A stretch of DNA of 64,000 bases from Rusavskia elegans (lineage: Eukaryota > Ascomycota > Lecanoromycetes > Teloschistales > Teloschistaceae): NCBI GenBank assembly GCA_011316305.1, contig SAUG01000028.1, forward strand, positions 186,001 to 250,000. The letters are read 5' to 3'. The position numbers were made by a program, and so were the translations under genes. Numbering within the stretch: the stretch's first letter is position 1; each line of letters starts with the position of its first letter. Below, in pieces: positions 18,992 to 30,880 of the stretch. The notes beneath the pieces are model-generated. The model saw only the letters and a list, made by a program, of their open reading frames with translations, searched no databases and was not told where the DNA came from.

Positions 18992-21463
18992 CGTGATGTG
19001 CTCTCGCCGTCAAAGACCTGGGAGGAGTTCCGTCGATAGGGCCGTAAAGACTGGTAAGGCAAGGTTCCCAAGAGGTACCTGGCTAGAAGCTACCTGATGA
19101 GTTCCAAGGATAAGTACGGTAGCTGTCGCTCGATACGTTGATTCGGTCGAGACTCAGCCACTTGTTTAAGACTAGTGCTGCCAAGCAACGGAAGCAGAGT
19201 CCCAAGTCCGTCATTGATGATTATTCTATTTCGTATCACGCACAGATCACTACGATACATTTTGATTTTTGATTTGTCCTAGAATGGAGAATACTTTCAT
19301 AGCTCTGGGACGATATGCCTCTAAACAGATGCCTGCAGATTCTGTGTTGAGCAACGGGCCCTTCAAAGCCACAAAAGACCTACGTGGCTGCATAGCTACA
19401 CAGGGGCTATCACTTTCACTAGATGTATCACCCTGTCCCCCCTTGAGCACAGGTAATGCGCCTTGTCGTCAATTTGCTGGGCTGTCCCTGATGCAGGGAT
19501 CTCTTCGAACAGCTCGATAGCGTTGATTGTAGCCACCAGGCTTCTCGAACATTCAATGAACATTGGGATGTCAAGACACTGAGATGGTACCAAAGGCAAA
19601 GTCAAGGCAATGGGACTGGCGGTAGGCAGGCAATTGTATTGTGGAATCTGCAATGGCAATTGTGCAGGCTTTGTCTCAATGATGAACGCAGGTCCTGATT
19701 GCCGTACGAGCTCTGGAATTGCACAGCCCGGTGAGGGCGCCCGGTCAAGATGAAATAGATGGGTACTGTAGGTGATGCACGATATTCTATTTTCTGATAC
19801 ATACATGTTCATACTGAGAAAATGCTAAGACGAATCAACCTAGAAACTGACGGGCAGTGCGCCGATCTGAACGATAACGAGAATCTTTCAGTACAGCAAG
19901 ACACCAAGAGTGTAAGCCAGTGTCGAAAGCTGTGTGGCGGTTTCAGAGTCTCGAGGTTGGGACAGCAAGGATCCAACGAGCGCGTTGGACAGATTCGACG
20001 GTCACTATACAATGCTTGTCAGCTCCGGCATCGCAATCAAGAATGTAAGTCAATTGAACGTGCAAAACTGATGGTACTCAGACATCCAAGGAAGGTTGTA
20101 CGCCCATGGTATGCAGCGACTTACTAGGTTCATGCGCTGCTCGCGTTGCACTGCGAATTGGGATAGGTCTTACATCATCGTACGGGGCAGGGAACTGTGC
20201 TGATGGATGAGGAACGTGCTTACCACGATAGGTATTTCTGTACATGGATCGAGTCTCCAAGAGTGTCAATAATCGAAGTCGGATTGGTACGGCATCCCGG
20301 GCCTTCGAGGACTACCTATCAGTATGAGATAATATGTCAGCATCACTCTACTGACCGCTGAGGCTAATTCAGAGCAGGTGTAATTGATAGGTCAGACAAA
20401 GTATACTGGCTAGTAACAGAAAACCCGGCGAAGGGTCGTCCGAAAGGTGAATCTCTTCATGGTCGACTCTGGTGGGAAAAGAAGACTTTTATTCGATTGT
20501 CATCATACCAAAGGCTGGCGACTGCAAAAGAATTCAGTGACTTACCTTACTTTACTCTACTCGATGTGTACCAGCTGCATTGAGTCGGCTATCTTCCTAG
20601 AGCCGGAGACTCAGACTCGAGGTAGTCCGCAATTAATGATGATGATTCTGGAAGGTGGATGCAAACTGGAATGATGAAAGAGAAATTATCAAATGATGGT
20701 GGTCGCTTAGCGTGAAGATCTAAGCAGGCTTGGCATCATGTGTCAGCGGACACTAGCTCCATTGGAACTAGTGTTGTTGAGAGCGAGCCATGGGGACGCA
20801 TCGAGTACCTCACCACGCAAGAGACGAATGCAAGCCAGCTGTCCCATTATTGCATTCGTCTGGATTGTTCACTCGCTGCCACTCTGCCTGAATTCCGATT
20901 CACACGACAGCCATTTGTCCTCCTCGCTGCCTTCGCTCGTTGCCTCTCTTGCAGTACTCACAAACCACCTCCAGCCAGCCCCAGGCTATCGTCGCAATCG
21001 CTCCACCACTGTGCAACCGACGCATCAGACGGCTGAGCATTGCTCCGACTCCGTAGCAACCACACAGAGGTCACCAGGAACTACACAGCTACGCAATCTC
21101 CATATCATCGAGTTCTTTGAACATCGTCTAGGAATAAGACTTCTGCCACGTCCGCGACTGGCTTTTCCAGCATTGAGGGCACTGTGCGAACGTCTGGCAC
21201 CCACCAAGCGGGGGTTCAGAAACATATCACTACTTGAGCCATGAAGCTGCCGGGCTAGATCATTGCATACCAGCGCTATCACCGCGCTGCGAAGCACTGT
21301 AGCTCACTTGGGCTTGCGCAACGTTGTCTCCGTCTCTCAGAGTGTCTATGAAAGAGCATCGCTACTAGGGAAACAGGATCGAGCCTGGCTAGCTGCTTAC
21401 CAGTGATCTTTGCATGACAACGGCCAGTGGACAACTAGTATCTCCGGGATCCTCATAGGCAGC
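18992..21463. other. Long divergent intergenic region VMA2-ptaB
   Basis: 2.47 kb between two divergent start codons. It contains ATG-started frames at 19812-19396 (-, 138 residues) and 20738-21244 (+, 168 residues), neither with recognisable domains or good splice context. The second ends about 220 bp before the ptaB start and could be an upstream ORF in a long leader. No tRNA or other RNA gene was recognised. Confidence 0.4.
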
Positions 21464-24400
21464 ATGTCCATGATGGCCGCCGCTCCGCCTTTTGCCTCCC
21501 ATCCCAGTGCTATGGCGGGCCACGCCGGAATAGCCCCTGGCGGACACCCCATGGCCCAAGGACATCCATCCCATCAGGGCATTCCCGGCGGTGGGCAGCA
21601 ACCTGGTATGCCTATGGGCCAGCAGATACATGGAGGCGTGATCGGGCCTGGTGGTCAGCAGGGGCATGGAATGATGGGCGGGATGATGCCAGCCGGCGGA
21701 CCAGCCGGTACATCTGGTAACGGAGGCCCAAGCATGCAAGCTCATGCCCTCTCACACCTTACGCCTGGCCATACCTTTGCGCAGCAACAACAGCAGATGC
21801 AACAAGCAAGTGAGTAACCCAAAATCCTTACTTGTTCCTTCCCTCAGTCCTCGTCAAGCACATTACCCCTCTCTTCTCGAAAAGATGGGGTTCATTTTGT
21901 TATCCAACGAGGAAGTCGCGATGGTATTTCGTTGCAGAGAACTCGCGCAGCAACCATTACTTGCGCCGAAGCTGAACCTGCTGCCACAAATATTATTGGT
22001 CTGATCCTTCTTACTCCAAGATTGGTTGTATCGATCCACATTTGTTACCATCGATCACTGTTATCTGCGGCGGCTAGAGTGCTGTTCTTGACACTGGGCT
22101 GTGGTCATTTTGTCAGTGAGCTTGATATTATGGCTGGTTTCGGAGGCAGAATCGTATGGCCTACATGGGAAGAGAAAGAGTCATACAGACTCAGAGCATT
22201 GGCCGCTACTGATCCAAACATTCTGGGACGTAACCGCCAGAATGTAAACACAAAAATGCCTTATATCCAAGACTACTGGCAATTCTTGGCCAGAGAGGAA
22301 GCAGAACTCGATCTGAGAATTTCAACACTTTCAGATGTTCTTACTATAGAAAGAATTACGAGGGCTAACTTTTCGAACCCAGTGGCGAACCCTCAGCTTG
22401 CAGCCCACCATCAAGCCATGCAGCAACAACGGCGACTCCAGCAGCTGCAAATGCAACAAGCAGCCCAGCAACAGATGGCTCAGACCGCAGGTATGCCATT
22501 AGGTCACGGAAATAATCCTATGAATGCGGCACAATTTCGCGCGAACCCAGGGAATCCAAATATACGGCCCCCTGGGTCTCTCCCTAACCAGTTGCAGCAG
22601 CAGCAACAGCAACAGCAGCAGCAACAGCAGCAGCAGCAGCAGCAGCAGCAAGCCATGATGAACCGTGAGCAGCAACAGCAACAGCAACAACAGCATCAGC
22701 AACAACAGCAACATGCTCAGCAGCAGCAGCAGCAAATGGTTCAGCAAATGGCTTTACAACAAGCCGCAAGCCAAGGTGGAAGCAACCAAACTCAACCAGC
22801 GCCGCAACAGCAGCCAAGACCTCCGTCTCAAATGGCTGGAGGGCAAGATCCGCAGGCCGTCAGCAATGCTCAGCAACATACTCAGATACAGCAACAGCAG
22901 TCACAGCCACCACAGCAGTCATCGCAGCAACCACAAGCCGTACAACAGGCTCAACAACAATCTCAACAGCAATCTCAACAACAACAACCACCACCACCTC
23001 AGGCTACGCCTCAACAGCAGACCTCGCAGCCGCCTCAGACTCAACAACAACCGACGCAGCAATCACAGGCTCAGCAGCAGCATCAAGCACAACAGCAAGC
23101 TCAAGCACAGGCGCACCATGCTCAGCAACAAGCTGCGGCTGCAATGATGCAGCCTCGTATGCAGAATGCTCTGAAAGGCACGTCAGTTCTGAAGCTTGTC
23201 CATTTTGGGGATCAACTGGGTAATTTCTCGGTAAGTGGCAATTCGATTGATATTCCACGACTTAATATACTCACATCTGTCAGACGCTGAAGCAGAAAAA
23301 CGACCTCGACTTCTGGGTGAATTTCGTAGAGAGATTCTTCTCTCACACAGGTGTGATACGCCAGCAGCTGTACTATTCAGCGGATCAGTCCACCAAACAA
23401 TTTGAGATATCCCCTACACCGACATTAGCAAGGTTCTACTGGACTCACTTCAATAGCGGGGTTCAAAACATACAAATGATTGTGGAAAGGTTTCGCGAGG
23501 TGGATCTACCCAATGGAGGTCATTCCGTGACAAGCGAGAAAACGAGCTTCATCTATTGGCTTGCCAACGGTCACCAGCTTGTGACGAGCGGTCGATTGAG
23601 GGTGCAATTCGACCAAATTGGCAAGATTGACGTATTGGAGATCCTCACAACATCGCACGAAGAATTCGTCCCACGAGCACAATTACTGCGAGCGGCTACC
23701 GAATCACCCGAGATGAAACATTCCCCGAACCAAAGCAAGGCCACTGGTAAGAAGGCGGCTCAACAACGCCAGAAGCAAGCACAGACGGCTCAAGAACAAG
23801 GACCAGTGGCGGCCGTTCCCAGCTCGATAATCAACGACCAAGGAGTCACACCTTCCGTGCAACAATTCCTCGAAGTGCGTATTTTCCACTCCGCACTTGA
23901 CGGTTACCATGCTAACACGTCCTCGCTAGGTGGCCGAAGCGATGTCGCTGATGCAGAACCTTTTCAGATTCTCTCAAAGTCAACCAGGCCTGTCCCCGAC
24001 TGAAGCACTACATCAATACACCGCCAACTTCCAAAACCAGAGCCATTTCGGTGGCCAGCAAATGCCTCAACAGGGTTTCAATCCCGCCATGCACCACCAA
24101 CAGCAGAGCATAGCCGCAAACCACCAGCTTCCACCTGGACAACGTACACCTAACCATTTCGTTTCGCCGGCGAACAGCGTACATCTGAATCTTCCCGGTC
24201 AAACCAACGGCGTACCTTCACCGGCTACTCTCCATGGCATGTCTCCGGCGATCCAGAACCTCGCCCTTCAGCATCAACAACAGCAGGCCATGCAGCAGCA
24301 ACAGCAAGCACCAACAAGCGTCGGTATGGTCCACAGCGCAAGTCAGCCTGGCACGAACAATAGCGCAGGCACTGGCAGCCAAGGACCAAGCGCCAATGCG

Positions 24401-24547
24401 AGCCCGAATATGACGAACAAACGTCGAAGAGCGAGCGCTGTGAAAGGAGAAGACGATGGGGGTGGTACGGTGGATCTCAACGTGGGACCGGGAAAGGGTA
24501 AAACGACTCCTCGGATAGGAGGAAAGAGGCAGAAGGGAGCTGGATAA
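21464..24547 (+). CDS. ptaB: LIM-domain-binding transcriptional co-regulator (PtaB/Adn1/Mfg1 family)
   Basis: Exons 21464-21809, 22383-23230, 23284-23874, 23930-24547; introns 573, 53 and 55 nt; 800 residues. The N-terminal third is Gly/Met/Pro-rich, then heavily Gln-rich with a polyQ run encoded around 22594-22650. The LIM-binding/dimerisation domain starts at LKLVHFGDQLGNFS and includes NDLDFWVNFVERFFSHTGVI and FYWTHFNSGVQNIQMI. A basic KRRR nuclear-localisation-like motif is near the C-terminus. Known homologues act with SomA/Flo8-type factors in adhesion and development. The intron 1 acceptor at 22382 was chosen because GCTAAC lies 14-20 nt upstream and the splice creates QAMANPQLAA, the sequence expected in homologues. 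ATG 21470 is an alternative start. Confidence 0.88.
22594..22650 (+). repeat. CAG/CAA repeat encoding polyglutamine
   Basis: A nearly pure CAG-rich trinucleotide tract inside exon 2 of the PtaB-like gene, followed by further CAG/CAA clusters to about 23130. It encodes the polyQ segment and should be length-variable between strains. Confidence 0.85.
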
Positions 24548-25530
24548 CGACGCCGATTTGACTATGAGCAACTGTGTCATTTTTTCTTGGGAAAAGTTTT
24601 TACCTACGGTTCAGCGAGGGCGTTACGTTTTTGCATTGTCATACATGATTGGGTGGAATTTTGTGTCCACTATGGAGATGGGTCGACTTGGGTTTGGGGA
24701 CATGGAAGCCTGGAGAGAAGAGCGATTGACCTCTCGGGCGTTTTGTGGGAAATGGAAGTGGGGGCTGACATATTGTGGGCGATATCTCACTTACCGCCCC
24801 GGATACTTTGTTTATCTTTACACCCTGTTCATGAGGATTTGACGGTGGTGAAAAGGTATGGTACAGTAGTCTCCGGCTGTCAATATTGTATATTACAATT
24901 GCTCGCAGCGTTATAGAACATTCCTATTAGTTAATCATTTGTTCAGCTCGGTCCTTTGATCTAGTGAACCGGATCAGCGTAAAAGATTAAAGAGGCTTCA
25001 GGTGGTGAAGTACTGGCTCGGACGAAAAGCTTTCGAGAGACCAAGCGTCATGGCAATCTGTCAGCCAATAAATCACCTTAAATACACACTGGAATCAAAT
25101 CCATCGTGGGCCCCGTTTTAGTGTAGTTTTGAGCGTTCGACACGATTACTAAGGTACCTCGATCAACTTTTAGCACCTCAAGGGGCCATTACTACAATTT
25201 CATATTCCTACCATTATTCTACCAGAGCGCATGCAGACCGTCAAGCTGGCCGTCTGACCTTGCATCAGTGAATCCACGTGTGAAAGGGGATACCTACTCC
25301 ATGACGAAAGACATTCTGGGACCAAGCAGCTGCGATAGAGGCATTCGCATGCTTAGCATCTCATAATCTCTTCTTGCTGGTGATCAAGTGACTTTTGGTC
25401 GCCTTCGTGCTTCGAACGCGAGCTTGAATGCTATTGAAAATGGTTGTTTTGGGTAGACAGTTTTGCTATGCTGACGGTAAGTATGACCGACCACCGCAGC
25501 TGAATCACTGAAGCCGCGCGGGTATAGTCG
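24548..25530. other. Intergenic region ptaB-MITE
   Basis: Presumed 3' UTR of the PtaB-like gene followed by non-coding DNA. No supported gene. The sequence right of 25440 leads into an inverted-repeat element. Confidence 0.4.
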
Positions 25531-25735
25531 TACTCGAGTTCATCCACCTTCGCCGCGCATCCACCTTCGCCGCACGCTAGGCCATGCTAGGTAAGCTCTA
25601 GTCTTGGCAGACTCTGATTGGGCGGGGGGTACCCTAGTACAACCAAAACGAGTTAGATACCCCGCTAGTCGAAAATAGGGATGCTAAGCGTTTAGCGTGC
25701 GGCGAAGGTGGATCGAAGGTGGATAAACCCGAGTA
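25531..25735. mobile_element. Miniature inverted-repeat transposable element (MITE), Tc1/mariner-like ends
   Basis: A 205-bp element with terminal inverted repeats of about 45-50 bp: left arm 25531-25580, right arm 25691-25735. Both arms contain TACTCGRGTTYATCCACCTT and then TCCACCTTCGCCGCACGCTA. The left arm has a 6-nt difference that doubles the CATCCACCTTCGCCGC unit. The element begins and ends with TA, compatible with a TA target-site duplication as made by Tc1/mariner/pogo transposases. The interior of about 110 bp carries no ORF. It is non-autonomous and would need a transposase from elsewhere. It lies about 115 bp upstream of ureG and could affect its promoter. Confidence 0.72.
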
Positions 25736-25849
25736 AACGCTAAGCGCGTCACGCGAGAAGGGTTGGACTCTTGTCAACGACCCCTTTCTACAAATCATGT
25801 CCTCATGCTATAGATGACCTACGCCCTTTGAAGATCAGCCACAGCAATC

Positions 25850-26852
25850 ATGGCGACGCAGCATTCCCATGACGGACACGCTTCCCATCCCCACTCCCAC
25901 GAATTCAATGCCGCCGAACACGGTCACAGCCATGAGATACTCGACGGACCAGGCTCTTACGCCGGCAGGGAAATGCCAATCATAGCTGATAGAGATTGGC
26001 ACGACCGAGCCTTTACTGTGGGCATTGGTGGGTAAGCTCCGTACCCACTGGCAGGACAACAATAAAAAGAGCACGAATTATGCACTTCGAGGTCACACAT
26101 GAAAGACGAAAGCTGAGATTTCTGTCTTTCTACAGCCCCGTGGGATCAGGCAAAACAGCCTTGATGCTGAAACTCTGCCTCGCACTTCGAGACGAATATA
26201 GTATCGCAGCTGTCACAAACGACATCTTCACCCGGTATGTACAGTCTTTCCCTTCTCCCACCTTTCCCCGCTTTCCCCCCTCCGCCCTGGTCACCATCTA
26301 ACACACTAACCCCGCCCTTCCAGCGAAGACGCCGAATTCCTAACAACCCACCACGCCCTCCCCGCTCCTCGTATCACCGCCATCGAAACCGGCGGCTGTC
26401 CCCACGCCGCCGTCCGCGAAGACATCTCCGCTAATCTCCACGCCCTCCAATCCCTGCACTCCGTCCACAAAACCGATATCCTCCTCATCGAGTCCGGCGG
26501 CGACAACCTCGCCGCCAATTACTCCCGCGAACTCGCCGATTTCATCATCTATGTGATCGATGTTGCGGGCGGAGATAAAGTACCGAGAAAAGGGGGACCG
26601 GGCATCACGGGCGCGGATATTTTGGTGGTGAATAAGATTGATCTTGCGGAGGCTGTAGGGGCGGATTTGGGCGTTATGGAACGGGATGCCGGCAGGATGA
26701 GGGATGGGGGGCCGGTGGTTTTTGCGGTGGTGAAGGACGGGAAAAGGGTGAGTGATATTGTGGGGTTGCTGGTTAGTGCGTGGAAGGGGAGTGGGGCTTA
26801 TGATGTGAGTTTGGAGAGGTGGGGGATGGAGGGGAGGAAGGGGAGTAAATGA
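25850..26852 (+). CDS. ureG: Urease accessory GTPase UreG
   Basis: Exons 25850-26031, 26136-26234 and 26324-26852; introns 104 and 89 nt; 269 residues. UreG is the SIMIBI GTPase that drives nickel insertion into urease with UreD and UreF. The P-loop [10 protein letters not shown] is assembled across the first splice junction. Then come [15 protein letters not shown], the metal-site region [15 protein letters not shown] (CPH motif), [19 protein letters not shown] and the guanine-specificity motif NKIDLAE. The N-terminus is His-rich (several H-x-H pairs in the first 30 residues), a nickel-binding feature of eukaryotic UreG. The last 120 codons are very G-rich. No other urease gene is present in the window. 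Confidence 0.96.
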
Positions 26853-27136
26853 GACGAGTGGATGTGGTCTAATTGTAGTGTGGTGTGGTGAGAAACTGCC
26901 CTGGGATGTTTATGAGAAATGTGTGAATAACGAAGGTAATGAGCACTTCGAAGTTTGGTTTATTATCCCTTTACCCGATGATGATGTGATAACACCCTCA
27001 CTGCCATTAAAATTGCTTCCTGCGTATAGTAAGTAACATTTATATCCTACCATTGTTAACAGTGACAATTATAGATCTGGATACGACTGCATTCGCCAAA
27101 GTCCCCACCCTCGTATTCCAACACGGCCCCATCCTC

Positions 27137-29443
27137 TCACGAAACCACATCATCATCTTCGCCATTAAACCCAACCCACCCCTTCCCCAACTTGGGCATC
27201 CACCCCTCTTCAACCACCGCACCCGGAAATCCCACCCCCATCACTCTCTGGTTCCAGGCATCCACAGTACGATGCCGACGGCGCCACGCCCTCAGAATCC
27301 AATACCTATTCTCCATCGCCTCCACCACATCCCTAACAGACCGCTGCCCCTGAATCATCTCCCCCTGCCCTCGATACCTCGACGAACACGTCGCCTCGTG
27401 CAACTGCACCGCACCCCCCTCCCACTCACACTCGCAAAACGATGCGCTGGCTTGAATCCGCAAGCTCGTATGGACATCGTAATCGAATTCGAGCAGGAAT
27501 TGGCGCGTCAGCACCGCAGCGAGTGCCGGGTTCCAGGCGTTTTTGCCCTGCAGACAGAGTTGGAGGAGGCGGTAGAGGTGTTCGATGATGGGGGTGTTGG
27601 TGTGGTCGAATAAGGCGATGTTGAGGCATCGTTCGATGCGGGATTCCATTTCAGTGGCGTAGCCGGGGTAGGGGAGTTCCGGGTGGCGGTTGCGGGAGAA
27701 GCGTTTGTCCCAGGTTAGGATTGTGGCTTCTTCGGTTAGGGGGTTGAACATGGAGTACCGACCAACGGAGTATTGGGCTGCTACTCGCTGGCGGTAGTTC
27801 TGGTAGGTGCGGTAGCCGTGTCGATCGCGGAGTGAAGGGGCGAGGTGCGAGAAGCGGGAAGGGGACGAATTTTCGTCAATGAGCTTGTTGATGAGAAGTT
27901 GGGGATTCCAACATTCCAGTACGTGCTTTCGGAGGCTTGCGAGGTGGCATCGGACCGAGCAGAAGCGGATGATCGATTTGGGACCGCAGCCGAGGCAGAT
28001 GAGAGTGGTTGTCGCCATGTCGGAGAGCATCTTCTTGCAATCGGGGCCTCTGCATGGTAACAAGTCTCGATCGTGACGCCAGACGTGACTGCCGAGGGCT
28101 TCGAGGGTTTGATATTCGGCCAGTGGTACCTCTGATTGGAAGTCAGGTACTAGGCCTGCGAAGTTCTCGATGGATCGATGGTCATTTGCCCAGGGAGGGA
28201 GATGCGTGTACATCGTGAGGGCGATGTCGTTGTACTCGAGGTATGGTTCGCTGCGATCTTCGAAATCGGACGATATGACCACAGGGCAGCTTGGCTGGAG
28301 CTGCAGACCACTGAGGTCATTGCTTCTCACTTCCGTCGTACAAGTAAGTGGCTTCTCGAAAAGCCAGATGCCCTTGCTCTGTAGCTCGATATCGGCGCGC
28401 GTATGAGTGAGGTAGGCCCATTTTATGTTCTGCCACAGACCCATGTGGTTCATTGCTGGCCGAACGGGCGCTGGAGCAAACGATGCGTTGAAGCTGGCTG
28501 AGTCCTGGATGGTCATGTGGCTCGCCTGGGGAGTTGTTGCGGAGGACTGAGGCTGTGGACCTTGACTGTATCGACCGTTGTGGATGCTGGAATTTTGATG
28601 GCTGGAGCTAATAACAGACCCTCCGACTAAATGCGAGCTGTCAACAGGTGGAGATGATGCATCAGGAGCGGGCTCTTCCGACCGTTCCAATAGATGGAAA
28701 CTTCTGCTCGAACGAGGCCAGGCAACAGTAAATGTTTCTTGCCCAGCATCCTTAATAGGCCTTGATGTGGTATTTGTGGCAGCTGCTGTACGTGTGTTAT
28801 CAACCGGGGTAGGCGACCTTGTATCGATGTGCAGCTCATCACTAAGATCGCCGGGTGGCCCCATTCCACATGACTGAACCAAACCTTGATCCGCTATGTC
28901 GGGGCTGACAGTTTCCTCTGGTTTTATTGTCTCCGTTGGCTGCTCTTCACAGCTGCCCCGAGGTATATCTACCGTCTCCGTTGGCGCTGCATCTAACATG
29001 GCATGAGAGTGATCGGACTCGTATTGCTCTAGCTCCGTCTTGAAGTTCTCCCGAGCCTCGTTCTGCATTGCTTGTCGACGTTCTTGTATCGCTTGAAGTG
29101 TCGGACGCTTGCCGCTATCGTTAGGTTCTCCAGCCGTAGCTTCGAAAGTGATGAGGTCCATCTGCTCTGTATTGATGAGTTCCGCCATCCGTTTCGCTGT
29201 TTCTCGATCCATCCTGTTTGCGTTCTGAAACTGTCGGATGACCTTTTCGCCTTCACTCTTTGCTCTAGCTTGAAGACGGTGCTGGACGATCGAACCCCAC
29301 CAGACAGCATCACTGCGGTTGGAGAGTGCATTGACTCGTTGCAAAATAGCATCATCAGCGAGCTACTCTCTTATCTCAGTCTCTCATCTTTCTGACGTTC
29401 TGAAGATCACGTACACTCCTGTCGGTCCACCTTCGCCGCACAT
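27137..29443 (-). CDS. MYND-like zinc-finger protein of unknown function
   Basis: One long exon 29362-27137 (741 codons), plus a possible first exon 29443-29417 of nine codons joined by a 54-nt intron. The earliest ATG in the long exon is at 29212, the conservative start (691 residues). The N-terminal half is disordered (Ser/Thr/Pro/Glu-rich). Around residues 430-490 lies a Cys/His cluster CRGPDC, CLGC, FCSVRC and KHVLEC, matching the MYND C-C-C-C-C-C-H-C order with unusual spacing. The C-terminal 200 residues are helical and Trp/Arg-rich. MYND fingers usually bind proline-rich peptides; no function is assigned here. The gene converges with ureG, and its coding strand is G-rich at the 3' end. 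Confidence 0.7.
29426..29441. repeat. Solo fragment of the MITE terminal repeat
   Basis: TCCACCTTCGCCGCAC is identical to the inner core of both terminal repeats of the element at 25531-25735, 3.7 kb away. A 16-base identity by chance is very unlikely in 64 kb. No second arm was found nearby, so this is a remnant or captured end. Confidence 0.65.
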
Positions 29444-30880
29444 CCGTCAATAAGGATTCTGCCAATGATTTCTGTGGCCATCAGCTTGTAATCGCTGGAA
29501 CGCAGGATATGTGTACAAAAGTCACCAGGTTTGCAAGTCTCGGGTCCGAGTCCGGCACAACACGGTAAGACACCAAATTTTCATCAGGGAAAACGAAGGT
29601 CAGCTCTTTGTAGCCTGGAAGAAAAGAGTCATCCTGAAAGGCGGCAAAACGCAGCATATCTGTATGTAGATCTCTCAAGAATGGTAAGGACTGAGAGTTC
29701 AAGAACTATTGTACTGAAAAATGGTAAAGATCTTAATAGGAATTCTGACGAGGTCTATGACGCGAGAACACCCAGAAAGAACATAACGAAACGAAGCCTC
29801 CGCAGTATAGATAGGCTCAGCAAGCGAGCTCTCAAGCTCTTCTTGCCATCACGAGCCGCTGGTCATCTTACAACCCAGAAGGCCAGCAGTTTTGATATGA
29901 TGAGGCAGAAGAGACAGTTTTGTGGTGCTGGGTGATAAATATAGTGTTTGGAATTATTAGATCTTTCTTGTCAATGAGTGGAATCCTGATGTGTTGACCG
30001 TGCTTAAGATTCCACAGCGGTCGGAACAATACTTCGTCTCGTCAACAGACCATACATATCACGGAATTCTCAAGCAAATCACCACTTTTCGTGAGGCAAC
30101 TCTTTCAGGCTTCAGAGCAGTCGACATAGGTGAAATCTTCTGTCGTCATGCAGTGCTTCATTTTCCATCTGGATGATTTAGGTAAAGAATGCACATACGC
30201 GCCTGACGAGGTCAACAGACCGAGACAGAAGAGAAACCGAATCCAGGGGTTATCCGAAGTGGACCGGCTTTATGGAATTTTGCATTGTTGACATTGGGGA
30301 TCAGATAGATATCTTGTATCAAAGATCTCGTCCGGGATCGGTGAGCTGTTCCAACATGACGATGGCTAGATATAAAGATGATGAGGTACGAACCAGACTG
30401 CTGGATTCCTTCGTCATGTTGAGGGAGTATAGGAAGACTTCAGAGAGAACGAAAAGAAGGCTCCATCGATGGTCACGTGCCGACGTCGACGCAACAAAGA
30501 GCTACGCCGGAAGTGACTAGGGCGTTTTCTAACTGCGCTCCAAGATTTCCTCGAGGCTTCTCAATTATACCTACCTACCTTATCATTCAAGCGGTTGTTC
30601 CGAATTCAACCTTCTTTGTGGCGAATCTAGTGTCTAATCAATCCTATGCACTATTGGCTTGCTGAATGATCCACAGTGACCTGCTCTTCTGCCATCTCTG
30701 TGACGAAGCTACAACCACCTCGAATGAACCGCATTCTTCTATTGAACTTGATCTGAGACAGTGAGCATTTACAAACGTTGATGGATGCTCCGCTGCTTGC
30801 CTGAAAAGTGATCTGTCTATCCTGGTGATTCTGAATAGGTCTGCACTAGACGTGTCTGTTTGTGTGATTGAGACCTCATC
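29444..30880. other. Divergent intergenic region MYND-KH gene
   Basis: About 1.4 kb between the MYND-like gene (-) and the KH protein (+). A 134-codon frame at 29531-29935 starts with TTG and has no recognised pattern. I see no gene. Confidence 0.4.

Noticed and set aside
19396..19812. 138-codon ATG-started minus-strand frame
   Set aside because: No recognisable domain, no supporting splice sites or neighbouring exons. Not enough to call a gene.
22131..22382. Treating the ptaB intronic frame as a constitutive exon
   Set aside because: No good acceptor in the right phase joins exon 1 to it, while the 22382 acceptor has a perfect branch point and yields the expected MANPQLAA. It is kept only as a finding.
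22499..22817. Leu-rich and Ala/Val-rich open frames on the minus strand
   Set aside because: They are reverse complements of the CAG-rich polyglutamine region of ptaB.
29531..29935. 134-codon plus-strand frame
   Set aside because: Starts with TTG, lacks motifs, and lies in a divergent promoter region.
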